Source of the DNA: Streptomyces galbus
Lineage (GTDB): Bacteria; Actinomycetota; Actinomycetes; Streptomycetales; Streptomycetaceae
Assembly: GCF_005280195.1 (NCBI RefSeq)
Contig: NZ_SZPR01000018.1
Coordinates: 341,524 to 405,523, forward strand
Reading direction: 5' to 3'
DNA length: 64,000 nt
The notes below the pieces were generated by a model. The model did no database searches. It saw only the letters and a list, made by a program, of their open reading frames with translations, and had not been told where the DNA came from. Below are positions 55,298 through 63,384 of the stretch, piece after piece (the stretch's first letter is position 1; every line of letters starts with the position of its first letter). The position numbers were made by a program, and so were the translations under genes.

Positions 55298-55672
55298 CTA
55301 CGCGCTCTTGCGGCTGTCCCGGGGATGAACCGCGAGGTTCATCGCCCCGGACCGCAGAACGGCCAGCCGCTCCTCGAGGACCTCTTCGAGTTCCTCGCGG
55401 GTGCGCCGCTCCATCAGCATGTCCCAGTGCGTGCGCGCGGGCTTCGCCTTCTTCTCCTCAGGGCCGTCGCCGTCCACGAGGAGTGCTGGGGCACCGCAGA
55501 CCTTGCACTCCCACTCCGGCGGGATCTCCGCCTCGACCGAGAAGGGCATCTCGAAGCGGTGCCCCTTCTCGCATGCGTACTCCACGGCCTGGCGGGGGGC
55601 CAGGTCGATGCCGCGGTCCGTCTCGTAGCTGGTCACCACGAGGCGCGTGCCGCGAAGAGCTCGCTCACTCAT
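55298..55672 (-). CDS. rbpA: RNA polymerase-binding protein RbpA
   Basis: RbpA (124 aa) binds RNA polymerase and principal sigma factors and stabilises the open complex. The sequence MSERALRGTRLVVTSYETDRG, the zinc-binding core with CEKGHRF and WECKVCG, and the basic-acidic C-terminal helix (WDMLMERRTREELEEVLEERL) that contacts sigma are all present. ATG 55672 after GGGAGG. A sigma-R promoter matching the known thiol-stress control of rbpA lies upstream. Confidence 0.97.
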   Translation of the reverse strand: MSERALRGTRLVVTSYETDRGIDLAPRQAVEYACEKGHRFEMPFSVEAEIPPEWECKVCGAPALLVDGDGPEEKKAKPARTHWDMLMERRTREELEEVLEERLAVLRSGAMNLAVHPRDSRKSA

Positions 55673-55732
55673 GAATCGTGCCTCCCGGGCTTGTCGCCCA
55701 CAGGACAGGTGTCGCTGTCGTCGTCATCCGGT

Positions 55733-55759
55733 CAACGTCCGGTCGGCGGTAAAGATTCC
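55733..55759 (-). promoter_or_regulatory. Sigma-R promoter of rbpA
   Basis: On the minus strand GGAAT (55759-55755) and GTTG (55736-55733) are separated by exactly 18 bases, the sigma-R (SigR) consensus GGAAT-N18-GTT. It lies about 60 bases before the rbpA start. Established knowledge: rbpA belongs to the S. coelicolor sigma-R regulon. The remaining gap to 55950 is less GC-rich and holds no gene. Confidence 0.85.
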
Positions 55760-55950
55760 CGTTCCGAGTCCCGTTCCGGGCAATGCGTCGCCGTCGTAGC
55801 CGCAGCCTTGTCAACCAGTGCAGTACCCACCGACGCCCGGTTTGTCACATCTGTTAGGAGATGTCACCCAGTGCTTCGGCATCTTTGACGCGCAGTAACG
55901 GTACGCCTGGCAGGCCAAACGCGTACACTACCGCCCTTTCGCCGCCAGCG

Positions 55951-57315
55951 CTAAATCCTCTCGGGTACGGGATTGCCCGCGTCGCCGATCGCTCGCCGTA
56001 CGGGTACCCGCGCCAGCAGGACGAACCCTATGACGAAGAACGCGACCAGGGAGACGATCGCGTCCCGGTAGCTGCCGGTGAGCTGATAGGTCACCCCGAA
56101 CAGCAGCGGCCCCAGCCAGCTCATGCCGCGGTCGCTCATCTCGTACGCGGAGAAGTATTCGGCCTCCTTGCCCGGCGGGACCAGGTGGGAGAACAGGGAG
56201 CGGGACAGCGCCTGGCTGCCGCCCAGCACCAGCCCGATCGCCGCGGCCAGCGCGAAGAACCCGGCCGGCGCCCCGGCGGGCAGGAAGTAGCCGACGGCCA
56301 GGACGAGCGTCCAGGCCAGCAGGGAGCCGAGAACGGTGCGCTGGGCGCCGTAGCGGCGGGCCAGCCGCCCCATCCCCAGGGCGCCCGCCACCGCCAGCAC
56401 CTGCACCAGCAGGACGGCCGCGATCAGCGTGGACTGCCCGAGGCCCAGCTCCTCGGAGCCGTACACCGACGCCTGGGAGATCACCGTCTGGATGCCGTCG
56501 TTGTAGACGAGGTAGGCGAGGAGGAAGCCGAGGGTCAGCGGGTGGCGGCGCATGTCGCGGACGGTGGCCGCGAGCTGCCGGAACCCCGGTGCGGTCGGCT
56601 CCCGGCCGTCGCCCGGGACGCGGTCCGGCGCCGGCCGGTCGCGCAGCCGCAGCAGCGGGACCAGGGTGAAGCCGCCCCACCACAGCCCCGCGGAGGCCAG
56701 GCAGATGCGCACCGCCGTCGTCTCGGAGACACCGAAGGAGTCGTGGGCCAGGTAGAGCGCCAGGTTGACGACCAGCACCAGTGAGCCCGCCGCGTACCCG
56801 AACGCCCAGCCCCGCGAGGACACCGCGTCGCGCTCCTCGGGCGGCGCGATCTGCGGCAGGTAGGAGTTGTAGAGCATCATCGCCACGGACTGGGCCGCGT
56901 TCGCCACGACCAGCAGCGCCCCGCCCAGCAGGTAGCGGTCGCCCTGGAGGAAGAACATGCCCGCGGTGGCCGCGGCCCCCAGGTAGGCGGCCGCGCCCAG
57001 CAGCGGCTTCTTGCGGCCGCTGCGGTCGGCTGCGGCCCCCACCAGCGGCATCACCAGGACGGCCACGACCACCGACAGCGACACCGAGTACGCGAAGAAC
57101 GACCCGGCCCGCACCGGCACGCCCAGCGGGTGGACGTAGCCGTCGGCGTCGGCCGCGTGCCGGGCGACCGACGTGAGGTAGGGGCCCAGGAACACGGTGA
57201 GCACGCTCGTCGAGTAGACCGAGCACGCCCAGTCGTAGAAGTACCAGCCGCGCTGCTCGCGCCGCCGCCCGGCGGCCTCCTCGGACGCCGCCGTCCGCAC
57301 GGTGTCGGTGCCCAC
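55951..57315 (-). CDS. MFS transporter of the UMF1/Atg22-like family
   Basis: A 454-residue membrane protein with about 12 helices. The N-terminal EQRGWYFYDWACSVYSTSVLTVFLGPYL is the hallmark of the UMF1 (vacuole effluxer Atg22-like) family, as are VMPLVGAAADRSGRKKPLL and YNSYLPQIAPPEERDAVSSRGWAFGYAAGSL. GTG 57315 after GAGGGC. It lies 72 bases behind the glycerophosphodiesterase gene and is probably in its operon. Substrate unknown; fungal Atg22 exports amino acids. Confidence 0.85.
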   Translation of the reverse strand: MGTDTVRTAASEEAAGRRREQRGWYFYDWACSVYSTSVLTVFLGPYLTSVARHAADADGYVHPLGVPVRAGSFFAYSVSLSVVVAVLVMPLVGAAADRSGRKKPLLGAAAYLGAAATAGMFFLQGDRYLLGGALLVVANAAQSVAMMLYNSYLPQIAPPEERDAVSSRGWAFGYAAGSLVLVVNLALYLAHDSFGVSETTAVRICLASAGLWWGGFTLVPLLRLRDRPAPDRVPGDGREPTAPGFRQLAATVRDMRRHPLTLGFLLAYLVYNDGIQTVISQASVYGSEELGLGQSTLIAAVLLVQVLAVAGALGMGRLARRYGAQRTVLGSLLAWTLVLAVGYFLPAGAPAGFFALAAAIGLVLGGSQALSRSLFSHLVPPGKEAEYFSAYEMSDRGMSWLGPLLFGVTYQLTGSYRDAIVSLVAFFVIGFVLLARVPVRRAIGDAGNPVPERI

Positions 57316-57387
57316 CCGTGCCCTCGCTTCCCCGCTGCCGTGCCGAAGAGTGCCGTGCGCCCGGTCCGGCGGGGGCGGCCGGGGCGC

Positions 57388-58155
57388 TCACGCCCAGGCG
57401 CCGCGCTCCTCCATGACCTTGCGCAACGTGTCGATGTGATCGGTCATGATGCCATCGACGCCCAGGTCCAGGAGCCGGTGCATCCGCTCCGGCTCGTTGA
57501 CCGTCCAGACGTGGACCTGCAGTCCGCGCGCGTGGGCGGCGCGCACGAAGCGCGCGTCGACCACCCGCACGCCCGACTGGCTCTCCGGCACCTGCGCCGC
57601 CACCGCCGAGCGGCGCAGCGCCGCGGGCACGCCCCAGGAGCGCAGCCGCAGCCCGAGCACGCCGCGGGTGCCGTACGAGGTCGCCAGGCGCGGGCCCGCC
57701 AGCCGCTGCGCGCGCACCACCCGGTCCTCGGAGAACGACCCCAGGCACACCCGGTCCCAGGCGTTCGCCCGGCCGATCAGGTTGAGCAGCGGATGCAGCG
57801 CCGGCTCGGCCTTGACGTCGACGTTCCAGCGCGCCTCGGGGAAGGCCTCCAGCAGCTCCTCGAAGAGCGGCACCGGCTCCCGGCCCGCCACGCGCGCGTG
57901 CCGCACCTCGGACCACAGCAGGTCGGCGATGCGGCCGGCGCCGTCCGTCACCCGGTCCAGCGTCGCGTCGTGGAAGGCCACCAGCTTGCCGTCCCTCGTC
58001 GCGTGCACGTCCGTCTCCAGGTACCGGTAGCCCGCCTCCACCGCGCGCCGGAACTGCGCCGCGGTGTTCTCCAGGCCGTCGGCGGCACCGCCGCGGTGCG
58101 CGAAGGGGATCGGCCCCGGATGGTCGAGGTACGGGTGGCGTATCAGGGTGGTCAC
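57388..58155 (-). CDS. Glycerophosphodiester phosphodiesterase
   Basis: A 255-residue GDPD-type TIM barrel. The metal/catalytic motif PFAHRGGAADGLENTAAQFRRAV, then YLETDVHATRDGKLVAFHDATLDRVTDG and WNVDVKAEPA, carry the conserved His, Glu and Asp residues. No signal peptide, so it is intracellular. It would cleave glycerophosphodiesters from phospholipid turnover to glycerol 3-phosphate. GTG 58155 overlaps the stop of the upstream YczE-like gene (GTGA), so they are translationally coupled. Confidence 0.9.
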   Translation of the reverse strand: MTTLIRHPYLDHPGPIPFAHRGGAADGLENTAAQFRRAVEAGYRYLETDVHATRDGKLVAFHDATLDRVTDGAGRIADLLWSEVRHARVAGREPVPLFEELLEAFPEARWNVDVKAEPALHPLLNLIGRANAWDRVCLGSFSEDRVVRAQRLAGPRLATSYGTRGVLGLRLRSWGVPAALRRSAVAAQVPESQSGVRVVDARFVRAAHARGLQVHVWTVNEPERMHRLLDLGVDGIMTDHIDTLRKVMEERGAWA

Positions 58156-58817
58156 CCGCGCAGTATCGCCCCGCGCGGTGACCCGGTGGCAACCGCCTGG
58201 CTGCCGTCCGGTGCCGGCCGGACGGCGAACACCCGCAGGAAGAGCTGGGCGAGCGGTCCGATCGACAGCGCGTACAGCAGCGTGCCCGCGCCGATGGTGC
58301 CGCCCAGCGCGAAGCCCGTCGCCACGACGGCCACCTCGACCGCCGTGCGCATCAGCCGGATCGACCGGCCGGTACGGCGGTGCAGCCCCGTCATCAGCCC
58401 GTCGCGCGGGCCGGGCCCGAAGGAGGCGGCGATGTAGAGGCCGGTGGCCACGCCGTTGAGGACGATGCCGGCCGCCATCAGCGGGATGCGGGCGGCCAGC
58501 GCGTGCGCCCCGGGCACCAGCGCGAGGGTGGCGTCCATGGCGAGGCCGACCACGAACACGTTGGAGACCGTGCCCAGCCCAGGCCGCTGGCGCAGCGGGA
58601 TCCACAGCAGGAGCACCACCGCGCCGACCACGATCGACACCACGCCGATCGAGAGCCCGGTCCGCTCGGCCAGGCCCTGGTGCAGGACGCCCCAGGGCTC
58701 CAGACCGAGGCCCGCCTCCACGAGGAGCGCCGAGCTGGCCCCGTACAGCGCGAGCCCGGCGTACAGCTGCACCAGCCGCCGCGTGAGACGGCGGGCGGGA
58801 CGGTGTGTGGTGGACAA
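58152..58817 (-). CDS. YczE/YitT-family membrane protein
   Basis: A 221-residue protein with five or six membrane helices. The pattern LYGASSALLVEAGLGLEPWGVLHQGLAERTGLSIGVVSIVVG and GLYIAASFGPGPRDGLMTGL is that of the YczE family. The start is TTG 58817, with AGGGGG 5 bases upstream. It is divergent from a MocR-type regulator, an arrangement seen repeatedly for YczE-like genes, so it is probably that regulator's target. Transported substrate unknown. Confidence 0.82.
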   Translation of the reverse strand: MSTTHRPARRLTRRLVQLYAGLALYGASSALLVEAGLGLEPWGVLHQGLAERTGLSIGVVSIVVGAVVLLLWIPLRQRPGLGTVSNVFVVGLAMDATLALVPGAHALAARIPLMAAGIVLNGVATGLYIAASFGPGPRDGLMTGLHRRTGRSIRLMRTAVEVAVVATGFALGGTIGAGTLLYALSIGPLAQLFLRVFAVRPAPDGSQAVATGSPRGAILRG

Positions 58818-58838
58818 GGGACCCCCTGGGTGGTCGTC

Positions 58839-58911
58839 GTGGACTGGCTCATGTCACTCTGTGGCTTGGCGGTACACGCCATCCATGGCCAATTCGGGGA
58901 AGGTGGACTGG
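58839..58911. promoter_or_regulatory. Direct repeats and small palindrome in the YczE/MocR divergent promoter
   Basis: GTGGACTGG occurs at 58839-58847 and 58903-58911, 64 bp apart; the second ends 5 bases before the MocR ATG. Between them is TGGCG-N5-CGCCA at 58867-58881. MocR regulators bind paired direct repeats, so these are candidate operators for autoregulation and for control of the YczE-like gene. Confidence 0.5.
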
Positions 58912-58916
58912 TAATC

Positions 58917-60419
58917 ATGGCGCAGTGGACCTCGGCGGTGGGGGCCGCGCAGCTCGCCCGGTTGCTCACCTCCCAGCAGGATCGCCCGGCCGGGCCCGGC
59001 ACCCGGCGCCCACCGGCCTACCGCGCGCTGGCCGACGGCATCCGCCTGCTCGTCCTGGAGGGCCGCGTCCCGGTCGCGGCCCGCCTGCCCGCCGAACGCG
59101 AACTCGCCCTCGCCCTGTCCGTCAGCCGGACGACCGTCGCCGCCGCCTACGAGGCCCTGCGCACCGAGGGGTTCCTGGAGTCCCGGCGCGGCGCCGGGAG
59201 CTGGACGGCCGTACCGGCGGGCAACCCGCTTCCGGCCCGCGGCCTGGAGCCCCTGCCGCCGGACGCCCTCGGCTCGATGATCGACCTGGGCTGCGCCTCG
59301 CTGCCCGCGCCCGAGCCGTGGCTCACGCGCGCGGTGCAGGGCGCCCTGGAGGAGCTGCCGCCGTACGCCCACACGCACGGGGACTACCCGGCGGGGCTGC
59401 CCGCGCTGCGCGCGATGATCGCCGAGCGGTACACGGCGCGCGGGATACCGACCATGCCCGAGCAGATCATGGTGACGACCGGCGCGATGGGTGCCATCGA
59501 CGCGATCTGCCACCTGTTCGCCGGCCGCGGCGAGCGCATCGCCGTCGAGTCGCCGTCCTACGCCAACATCCTCCAGCTCATGCGGGAGACCGGCGCCCGG
59601 CTCGTTCCCGTCGCGATGGCCGAGGGGCTCGCGGGCTGGGACCTCGACCGCTGGCGCCAGGTGCTGCGCGAGGCCGCACCGCGCATCGCCTACGTCGTCG
59701 CCGACTTCCACAACCCGACCGGCGCGCTCGCCGACGAGGACCAGCGGCGCCGGCTGGTGGAGGCGGCCCGCTCGGCGGGCACCGTGCTGGTGGCCGACGA
59801 GACGATGAGCGAGCTGTGGCTCGACGACGACGTGGAGATGCCCCGGCCGGTGTGCGGCTTCGACCCCGCCGGGTCGACCGTCGTCACCGTCGGCTCGGCC
59901 AGCAAGGCGTTCTGGGCCGGGATGCGCATCGGCTGGGTGCGGGCGGCCCCCGACGTCATCCGCAGCCTGGTCGCCGCGCGCGCGTACGCCGACCTCGGCA
60001 CGCCCGTGCTGGAGCAGCTCGCCGTGAACTGGCTGTTCACCACGGGCGGCTGGGAGCAGGCGGTCGCCCTGCGCCGTGCCCAGGCCCGGGAGAACCGGGA
60101 CGCCCTGGTGGGGGCGCTCCGCCGCGAGCTGCCCGACTGGGAGTTCTCCGTGCCCCGCGGCGGCCTCACCCTCTGGGTGAGGGCCGGCGGCCTGTCCGGC
60201 TCCCGGCTCGCCGAGGCGGGGGAGCGGGTCGGCGTGCGGGTGCCGTCGGGTCCCCGCTTCGGGGTCGATGGCGCTTTCGAGGGGTACGTCCGGCTGCCGT
60301 TCACCGTGGGAGGGGCGGTGGCGGACGAGGCGGCGGCCCGGCTGTCGGCGGCGGCCCGGATCGTGGAGACGGGCGGCACGGTGGGGGCGGCGGAGGGACC
60401 GCGCACCTTCGTGGCGTAG
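58917..60419 (+). CDS. MocR-family regulator (GntR HTH with PLP aminotransferase-like domain)
   Basis: A 500-residue protein. A GntR winged helix lies at residues about 34-100 (YRALADGIRLLVLEGRVPVAARLPAERELALALSVSRTTVAAAY). The fold type I aminotransferase-like domain follows, with the PLP lysine in TVGSASKAFWAGMRIGW and the VVADFHNPTGALAD motif. ATG 58917 was chosen; no strong ribosome binding site is seen. The last 30 bases of the gene are the first unit of a 40-bp tandem repeat. It likely controls the divergent YczE-like gene; the ligand may be an amino compound bound to PLP. Confidence 0.9.
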   Translation: MAQWTSAVGAAQLARLLTSQQDRPAGPGTRRPPAYRALADGIRLLVLEGRVPVAARLPAERELALALSVSRTTVAAAYEALRTEGFLESRRGAGSWTAVPAGNPLPARGLEPLPPDALGSMIDLGCASLPAPEPWLTRAVQGALEELPPYAHTHGDYPAGLPALRAMIAERYTARGIPTMPEQIMVTTGAMGAIDAICHLFAGRGERIAVESPSYANILQLMRETGARLVPVAMAEGLAGWDLDRWRQVLREAAPRIAYVVADFHNPTGALADEDQRRRLVEAARSAGTVLVADETMSELWLDDDVEMPRPVCGFDPAGSTVVTVGSASKAFWAGMRIGWVRAAPDVIRSLVAARAYADLGTPVLEQLAVNWLFTTGGWEQAVALRRAQARENRDALVGALRRELPDWEFSVPRGGLTLWVRAGGLSGSRLAEAGERVGVRVPSGPRFGVDGAFEGYVRLPFTVGGAVADEAAARLSAAARIVETGGTVGAAEGPRTFVA

Positions 60420-60510
60420 GCCGGGGTGCGCGGAGGGACCGGACACGTTCGTGGCGCGGGCCGGGGTGCGCGGAGGGGCGGCGCGCGTTCGTGGCGTGGG
60501 CCGGGGCGGT
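60391..60510 (+). repeat. Three tandem copies of a 40-bp unit across the 3' end of the MocR gene
   Basis: Units start at 60391, 60431 and 60471, each opening with CGGAGGG and sharing TTCGTGGCG and GGCCGGGG at fixed positions. Unit 1 includes the last codons and stop of the MocR gene; units 2 and 3 are non-coding and differ from each other by a few substitutions. Confidence 0.85.
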
Positions 60511-60560
60511 GGGTGCCGGCCGGTGCGGTCTGCGGGGTGCGGGTGCGCGGTGGCCGGTCG

Positions 60561-60579
60561 CGCAGTTCCCCGCGCCCCT
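60561..60579 (-). repeat. Streptomyces intergenic repeat core (third copy, reverse)
   Basis: The minus strand reads AGGGGCGCGGGGAACTGCG, matching the copies at 16905 and 16971. It lies between the convergent MocR and sffA genes. Confidence 0.7.
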
Positions 60580-60607
60580 TGGGGTCGGTCTCGTGAACGG
60601 AGTCGAG

Positions 60608-62269
60608 TCAGGAGGACGTCTCCGCCGGGACCGCCTCGACGGCCACCGCGGGCTCGGCCTTGATCAACTCCGTCTTGATCAGCTCCGGATGCGCGGACTC
60701 CGACGCGGCCGGTTCCGGCATCGCCGGCTCCGCATCGGGTCGCGGCTCCTCGTCGGCCGGTGTGCTCCTGGGCGGCAGCAGATCCAGGACCGCCTGGCGG
60801 TGCGCGTCGCTCGTCGCGTCGTCGTAAGGGTCGGGCGTGGCGGGCACCTGGAGCCGGTGCACCGGACCCGTCCCGAGCCGGGCGTACCCCCGCCCTGGCG
60901 GGACGTGGTCGACGGGCGTGGTGTGCGGGGGAGCGCCGAGCACCGTCTCGAGCTGCTCCGCCGACGCCGGTCCCAGCACGACCCGTGCGCGCGTGTGCTG
61001 ACGTACCGGATCGCTCAGCGCGTCCAGCGCGTCGAACTGCTCGGCCACGACGACCGTGACGAACGCGGCGCGCCCGTGCCGCAGCGGGGCCTGGAGCAGG
61101 GACTGCGGGTCCTGGTGGCCGTCGGCGGACGCGATGTGCGTGAACGTGGTCGGGCGGTCCAGCAGGATCCACAGGGGCCGCTTGGTGTCGTCCGGCGGGG
61201 CCTGTCCGGCCTGCCGGGCGCGGTTGGCGGCGATGAGCCGCCGCTCCGTCTCGCCGGACGCCCACTCCAGGGCGGCCAGTGCCCCGGCCAGGCCCACCTC
61301 GACGCCCAGGACGCCGTCCCGGCCGGTCAGACAGGCGTACTCGCCGGTGCTGCCGCCCTCGACGATCAGGACGTCGCCGTACTGCAGGGCCTGGAGGGCG
61401 AGGGAGCGCAGCAGGGTGGAGGTGCCGCTGCCGGGCTGGCCGACCACCAGCAGGTGCGGCTCGGTGGAGCGGATGCCGGTGCGCCAGACGACCGGGGGAA
61501 CGTCGCGCCGCTCCTCGCCGTGGGTGAGCGGGAGCGTGCGCGGGACGCCGCTGGGGTCGGTGAAGCCGAGGACGGTCTCGCCGGGCGCGGTGACGAAGCG
61601 CTGGGCGGCGATGTCGGTGGGCAGCGGGGCGAGGACGCTCACCTCGAGTTCGTTGCCCTCCTCGTCCCAGCGGAAGAGGTACTCGCGGCCCCGGCCCGCC
61701 TTGGCGCTGAGCAGGTGCTGCACGCGTGCGCGTGCCTCGGCCTCGCCGTCCGGGAAGTACGCCGGGTAGCGGATCGACAGCCGCGCGACGCGGCCGGAGT
61801 CGTCGAACTCGTAGGACGGGATGGCCTTCTCCCACTCCCCGCCGTGGGTGTAGAGGGGAGCGGGGTCCTCGGCCGTGGAGAAGAGCGGCACCAGGGCCTC
61901 GTAGAGCGCCTGCAGCCGCTGGAGCTGCGACGCGTCGGGGCCCTCGGGCGCCGACGGGGTGCGGTCGCGGCCGTGCCAGGCCGCCGCCGCCATCACGGTG
62001 GTGACGGCGAGCAGCGGCCCGTACGGCATGAGGGCCACCACCAGGACCGCCGAGGCCAGCAGGAACAGCAGCGGCCCGCGCCGGTCCTTGGCGGTCTCCG
62101 CCCACCGGCGCCGGCCGGCCGCGGCCAGCCGGCGCATCCCCCGGCTGATGGTGATCAGCGGGTGGAGGACGTCCGTGGCGCTGTCCGCCGCCGTCCGGGC
62201 CAGCTCCCGGCTCCGGGCGATCTGCGCGCTGCCTGTGCTCAGGATGCGGGGGAGGGGGCGCCGGGCCAC
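60608..62269 (-). CDS. sffA: SffA: FtsK/SpoIIIE-like membrane ATPase of sporulation septa
   Basis: A 553-residue protein. Two membrane helices lie at about residues 66-98 (GPLLFLLASAVLVVALMPYGPLLAVTTVMAAAAW), then a linker domain and an FtsK-like ATPase domain (HLLVVGQPGSGTSTLLRSLALQ, Walker B-like RPLWILLDRP). The Walker A lysine is replaced by threonine (GSGTST). The Pro/Glu-rich tail is disordered. With the small membrane gene upstream it matches smeA-sffA of S. coelicolor, where SmeA targets SffA to sporulation septa for chromosome segregation. GTG 62269 has AGGAG about 8 bases upstream. Confidence 0.8.
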   Translation of the reverse strand: MARRPLPRILSTGSAQIARSRELARTAADSATDVLHPLITISRGMRRLAAAGRRRWAETAKDRRGPLLFLLASAVLVVALMPYGPLLAVTTVMAAAAWHGRDRTPSAPEGPDASQLQRLQALYEALVPLFSTAEDPAPLYTHGGEWEKAIPSYEFDDSGRVARLSIRYPAYFPDGEAEARARVQHLLSAKAGRGREYLFRWDEEGNELEVSVLAPLPTDIAAQRFVTAPGETVLGFTDPSGVPRTLPLTHGEERRDVPPVVWRTGIRSTEPHLLVVGQPGSGTSTLLRSLALQALQYGDVLIVEGGSTGEYACLTGRDGVLGVEVGLAGALAALEWASGETERRLIAANRARQAGQAPPDDTKRPLWILLDRPTTFTHIASADGHQDPQSLLQAPLRHGRAAFVTVVVAEQFDALDALSDPVRQHTRARVVLGPASAEQLETVLGAPPHTTPVDHVPPGRGYARLGTGPVHRLQVPATPDPYDDATSDAHRQAVLDLLPPRSTPADEEPRPDAEPAMPEPAASESAHPELIKTELIKAEPAVAVEAVPAETSS

Positions 62270-62333
62270 TGCTGTCTCCTGGAGGTGCGGACGGAAGGGA
62301 CGGTCGGTGGGTGGGACGGCGGGGTGGGCGGCG

Positions 62334-62528
62334 TCAGAACTTGATGCCGCCGAGGAGGCTCGCCAGGCTCTCGCCGCCGGCCTTGATGCTGGGGGCGATG
62401 GCCGTGCTCGCGAGGTAGAAGCCGAACAGGGCTGAGATCAGCGCGTGGGAGGCCTTCAGGCCGTCCTTGCGGAAGAAGATGAAGACGACGATGCCGAGGA
62501 GTACGACGCCTGAGATGGACAGGATCAT
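62334..62528 (-). CDS. smeA: SmeA: small membrane protein of sporulation septa
   Basis: A 64-residue protein with two hydrophobic stretches (ILSISGVVLLGIVVFIFF and ALISALFGFYLASTAIAP) and a Gly/Ser-rich tail. ATG 62528 with AGGAG 8 bases upstream. It precedes sffA by 64 bases, as in the smeA-sffA operon of S. coelicolor, which is expressed during aerial sporulation. The name is by homology of size, order and partner. A palindrome upstream may be its control site. Confidence 0.8.
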   Translation of the reverse strand: MILSISGVVLLGIVVFIFFRKDGLKASHALISALFGFYLASTAIAPSIKAGGESLASLLGGIKF

Positions 62529-62616
62529 GGGGGATCTCCTGGTGTTCGGTGGGGACAGTCACCATGAGTACTTCCAGGCTCACAGCATGTATCCATACGA
62601 TAAAAGGTGCAACTGA

Positions 62617-62637
62617 GTGAAATTCCCCAGATTTCAC
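62617..62637. promoter_or_regulatory. Palindrome upstream of smeA
   Basis: GTGAAAT (62617-62623) and ATTTCAC (62631-62637) are perfect 7-bp arms with a 7-base spacer in the most A/T-rich patch of the region, 89 bases before the smeA ATG and 157 before the ankyrin gene. Also near here is ATACGATAAAAG (62595-62606), partly similar to a sigma-WhiG -10, but on the + strand, away from smeA. Confidence 0.6.
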
Positions 62638-62793
62638 CCCAGTGGGGCAGTGTCGCGCGGCACCGTCGCTCCGACGCGTTGCGTGGGACGGCTTCGTCGG
62701 TGATCTTTGCCTCGAGCGCCGTCCGGCATGTGCCCGACGAGCCAGTACCCTGACGATTCACCCGAACGGTTGCATGGAGAGGTGGTCCGGCCG

Positions 62794-63186
62794 ATGACTG
62801 AAGCCCCCGACCCCGAGGTCGTGGAGCTGGCGACCAAGATCTTCGATCTGGCCCGGCAGGGGCGGACGGAGGAACTGGTGGCGTACGTCGACGCGGGCGT
62901 GCCGGCGAACCTCACCAACGACCGCGGCGACTCCCTCGTGATGCTCGCCGCCTACCACGGGCACGCCGAGGCGGTGCGTGCGCTCCTCGCGCGCGGCGCC
63001 GAGGCGGACCGGATCAACGACCGGGGCCAGACCCCGCTCGCCGGGGCCGTCTTCAAGGGGGAGACGGACGTCATCGAGGCGCTCCTGGAGGCCGGGGCGG
63101 ACCCCGCCGCCGGCACGCCGTCGGCCGTCGACACCGCCCGGATGTTCGCCAAGACCGGCCTCCTGGAGCGGTTCGGCGTCCACTGA
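62794..63186 (+). CDS. Ankyrin-repeat protein
   Basis: A 130-residue protein made of a short N-terminal helix pair (EVVELATKIFDLARQGRTEELVAYVDAGVP) and ankyrin repeats with the typical NDRGDSLVMLAAYHGHAEAVRALLARGA and NDRGQTPLAGAVFKGETDVIEALLEAGAD. It is a protein-interaction module without catalytic part. ATG 62794 has GGAGAGG about 11 bases upstream; GTG 62782 is an alternative. TACCCT at 62746-62751 may be its -10. Partner unknown. Confidence 0.88.
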   Translation: MTEAPDPEVVELATKIFDLARQGRTEELVAYVDAGVPANLTNDRGDSLVMLAAYHGHAEAVRALLARGAEADRINDRGQTPLAGAVFKGETDVIEALLEAGADPAAGTPSAVDTARMFAKTGLLERFGVH

Positions 63187-63384
63187 GCGACGCGGTGCAC
63201 GACCGACAGAACGACGACCACGGGGGAGGGCGGTACGGGGCCGCCGGAAATTTCGGTCGCGGCAGGGAGAACCGCCGAGTCATCATGACGTCGTGATTCA
63301 CGGACGCGATGGCTGGGCAGGTGTTGCCGCACCGCGCGGGCCGTGATGCGGCCCGCATGGGCCACCGACGAGAGGCAGGGAGAG
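63187..63384 (+). other. Non-coding part of the ankyrin/HEAT gap
   Basis: No gene is seen here. A loose palindrome around TCATCATGACGTCGTGA (63282-63298) and a GC hairpin (GCGGGCC near 63337 with GGCCCGC near 63350) are present. Confidence 0.4.

Noticed and set aside
62595..62606. Sigma-WhiG promoter for smeA
   Set aside because: The partial -10 match (ACGATAAA) is on the strand pointing away from smeA and lacks a well-placed -35.
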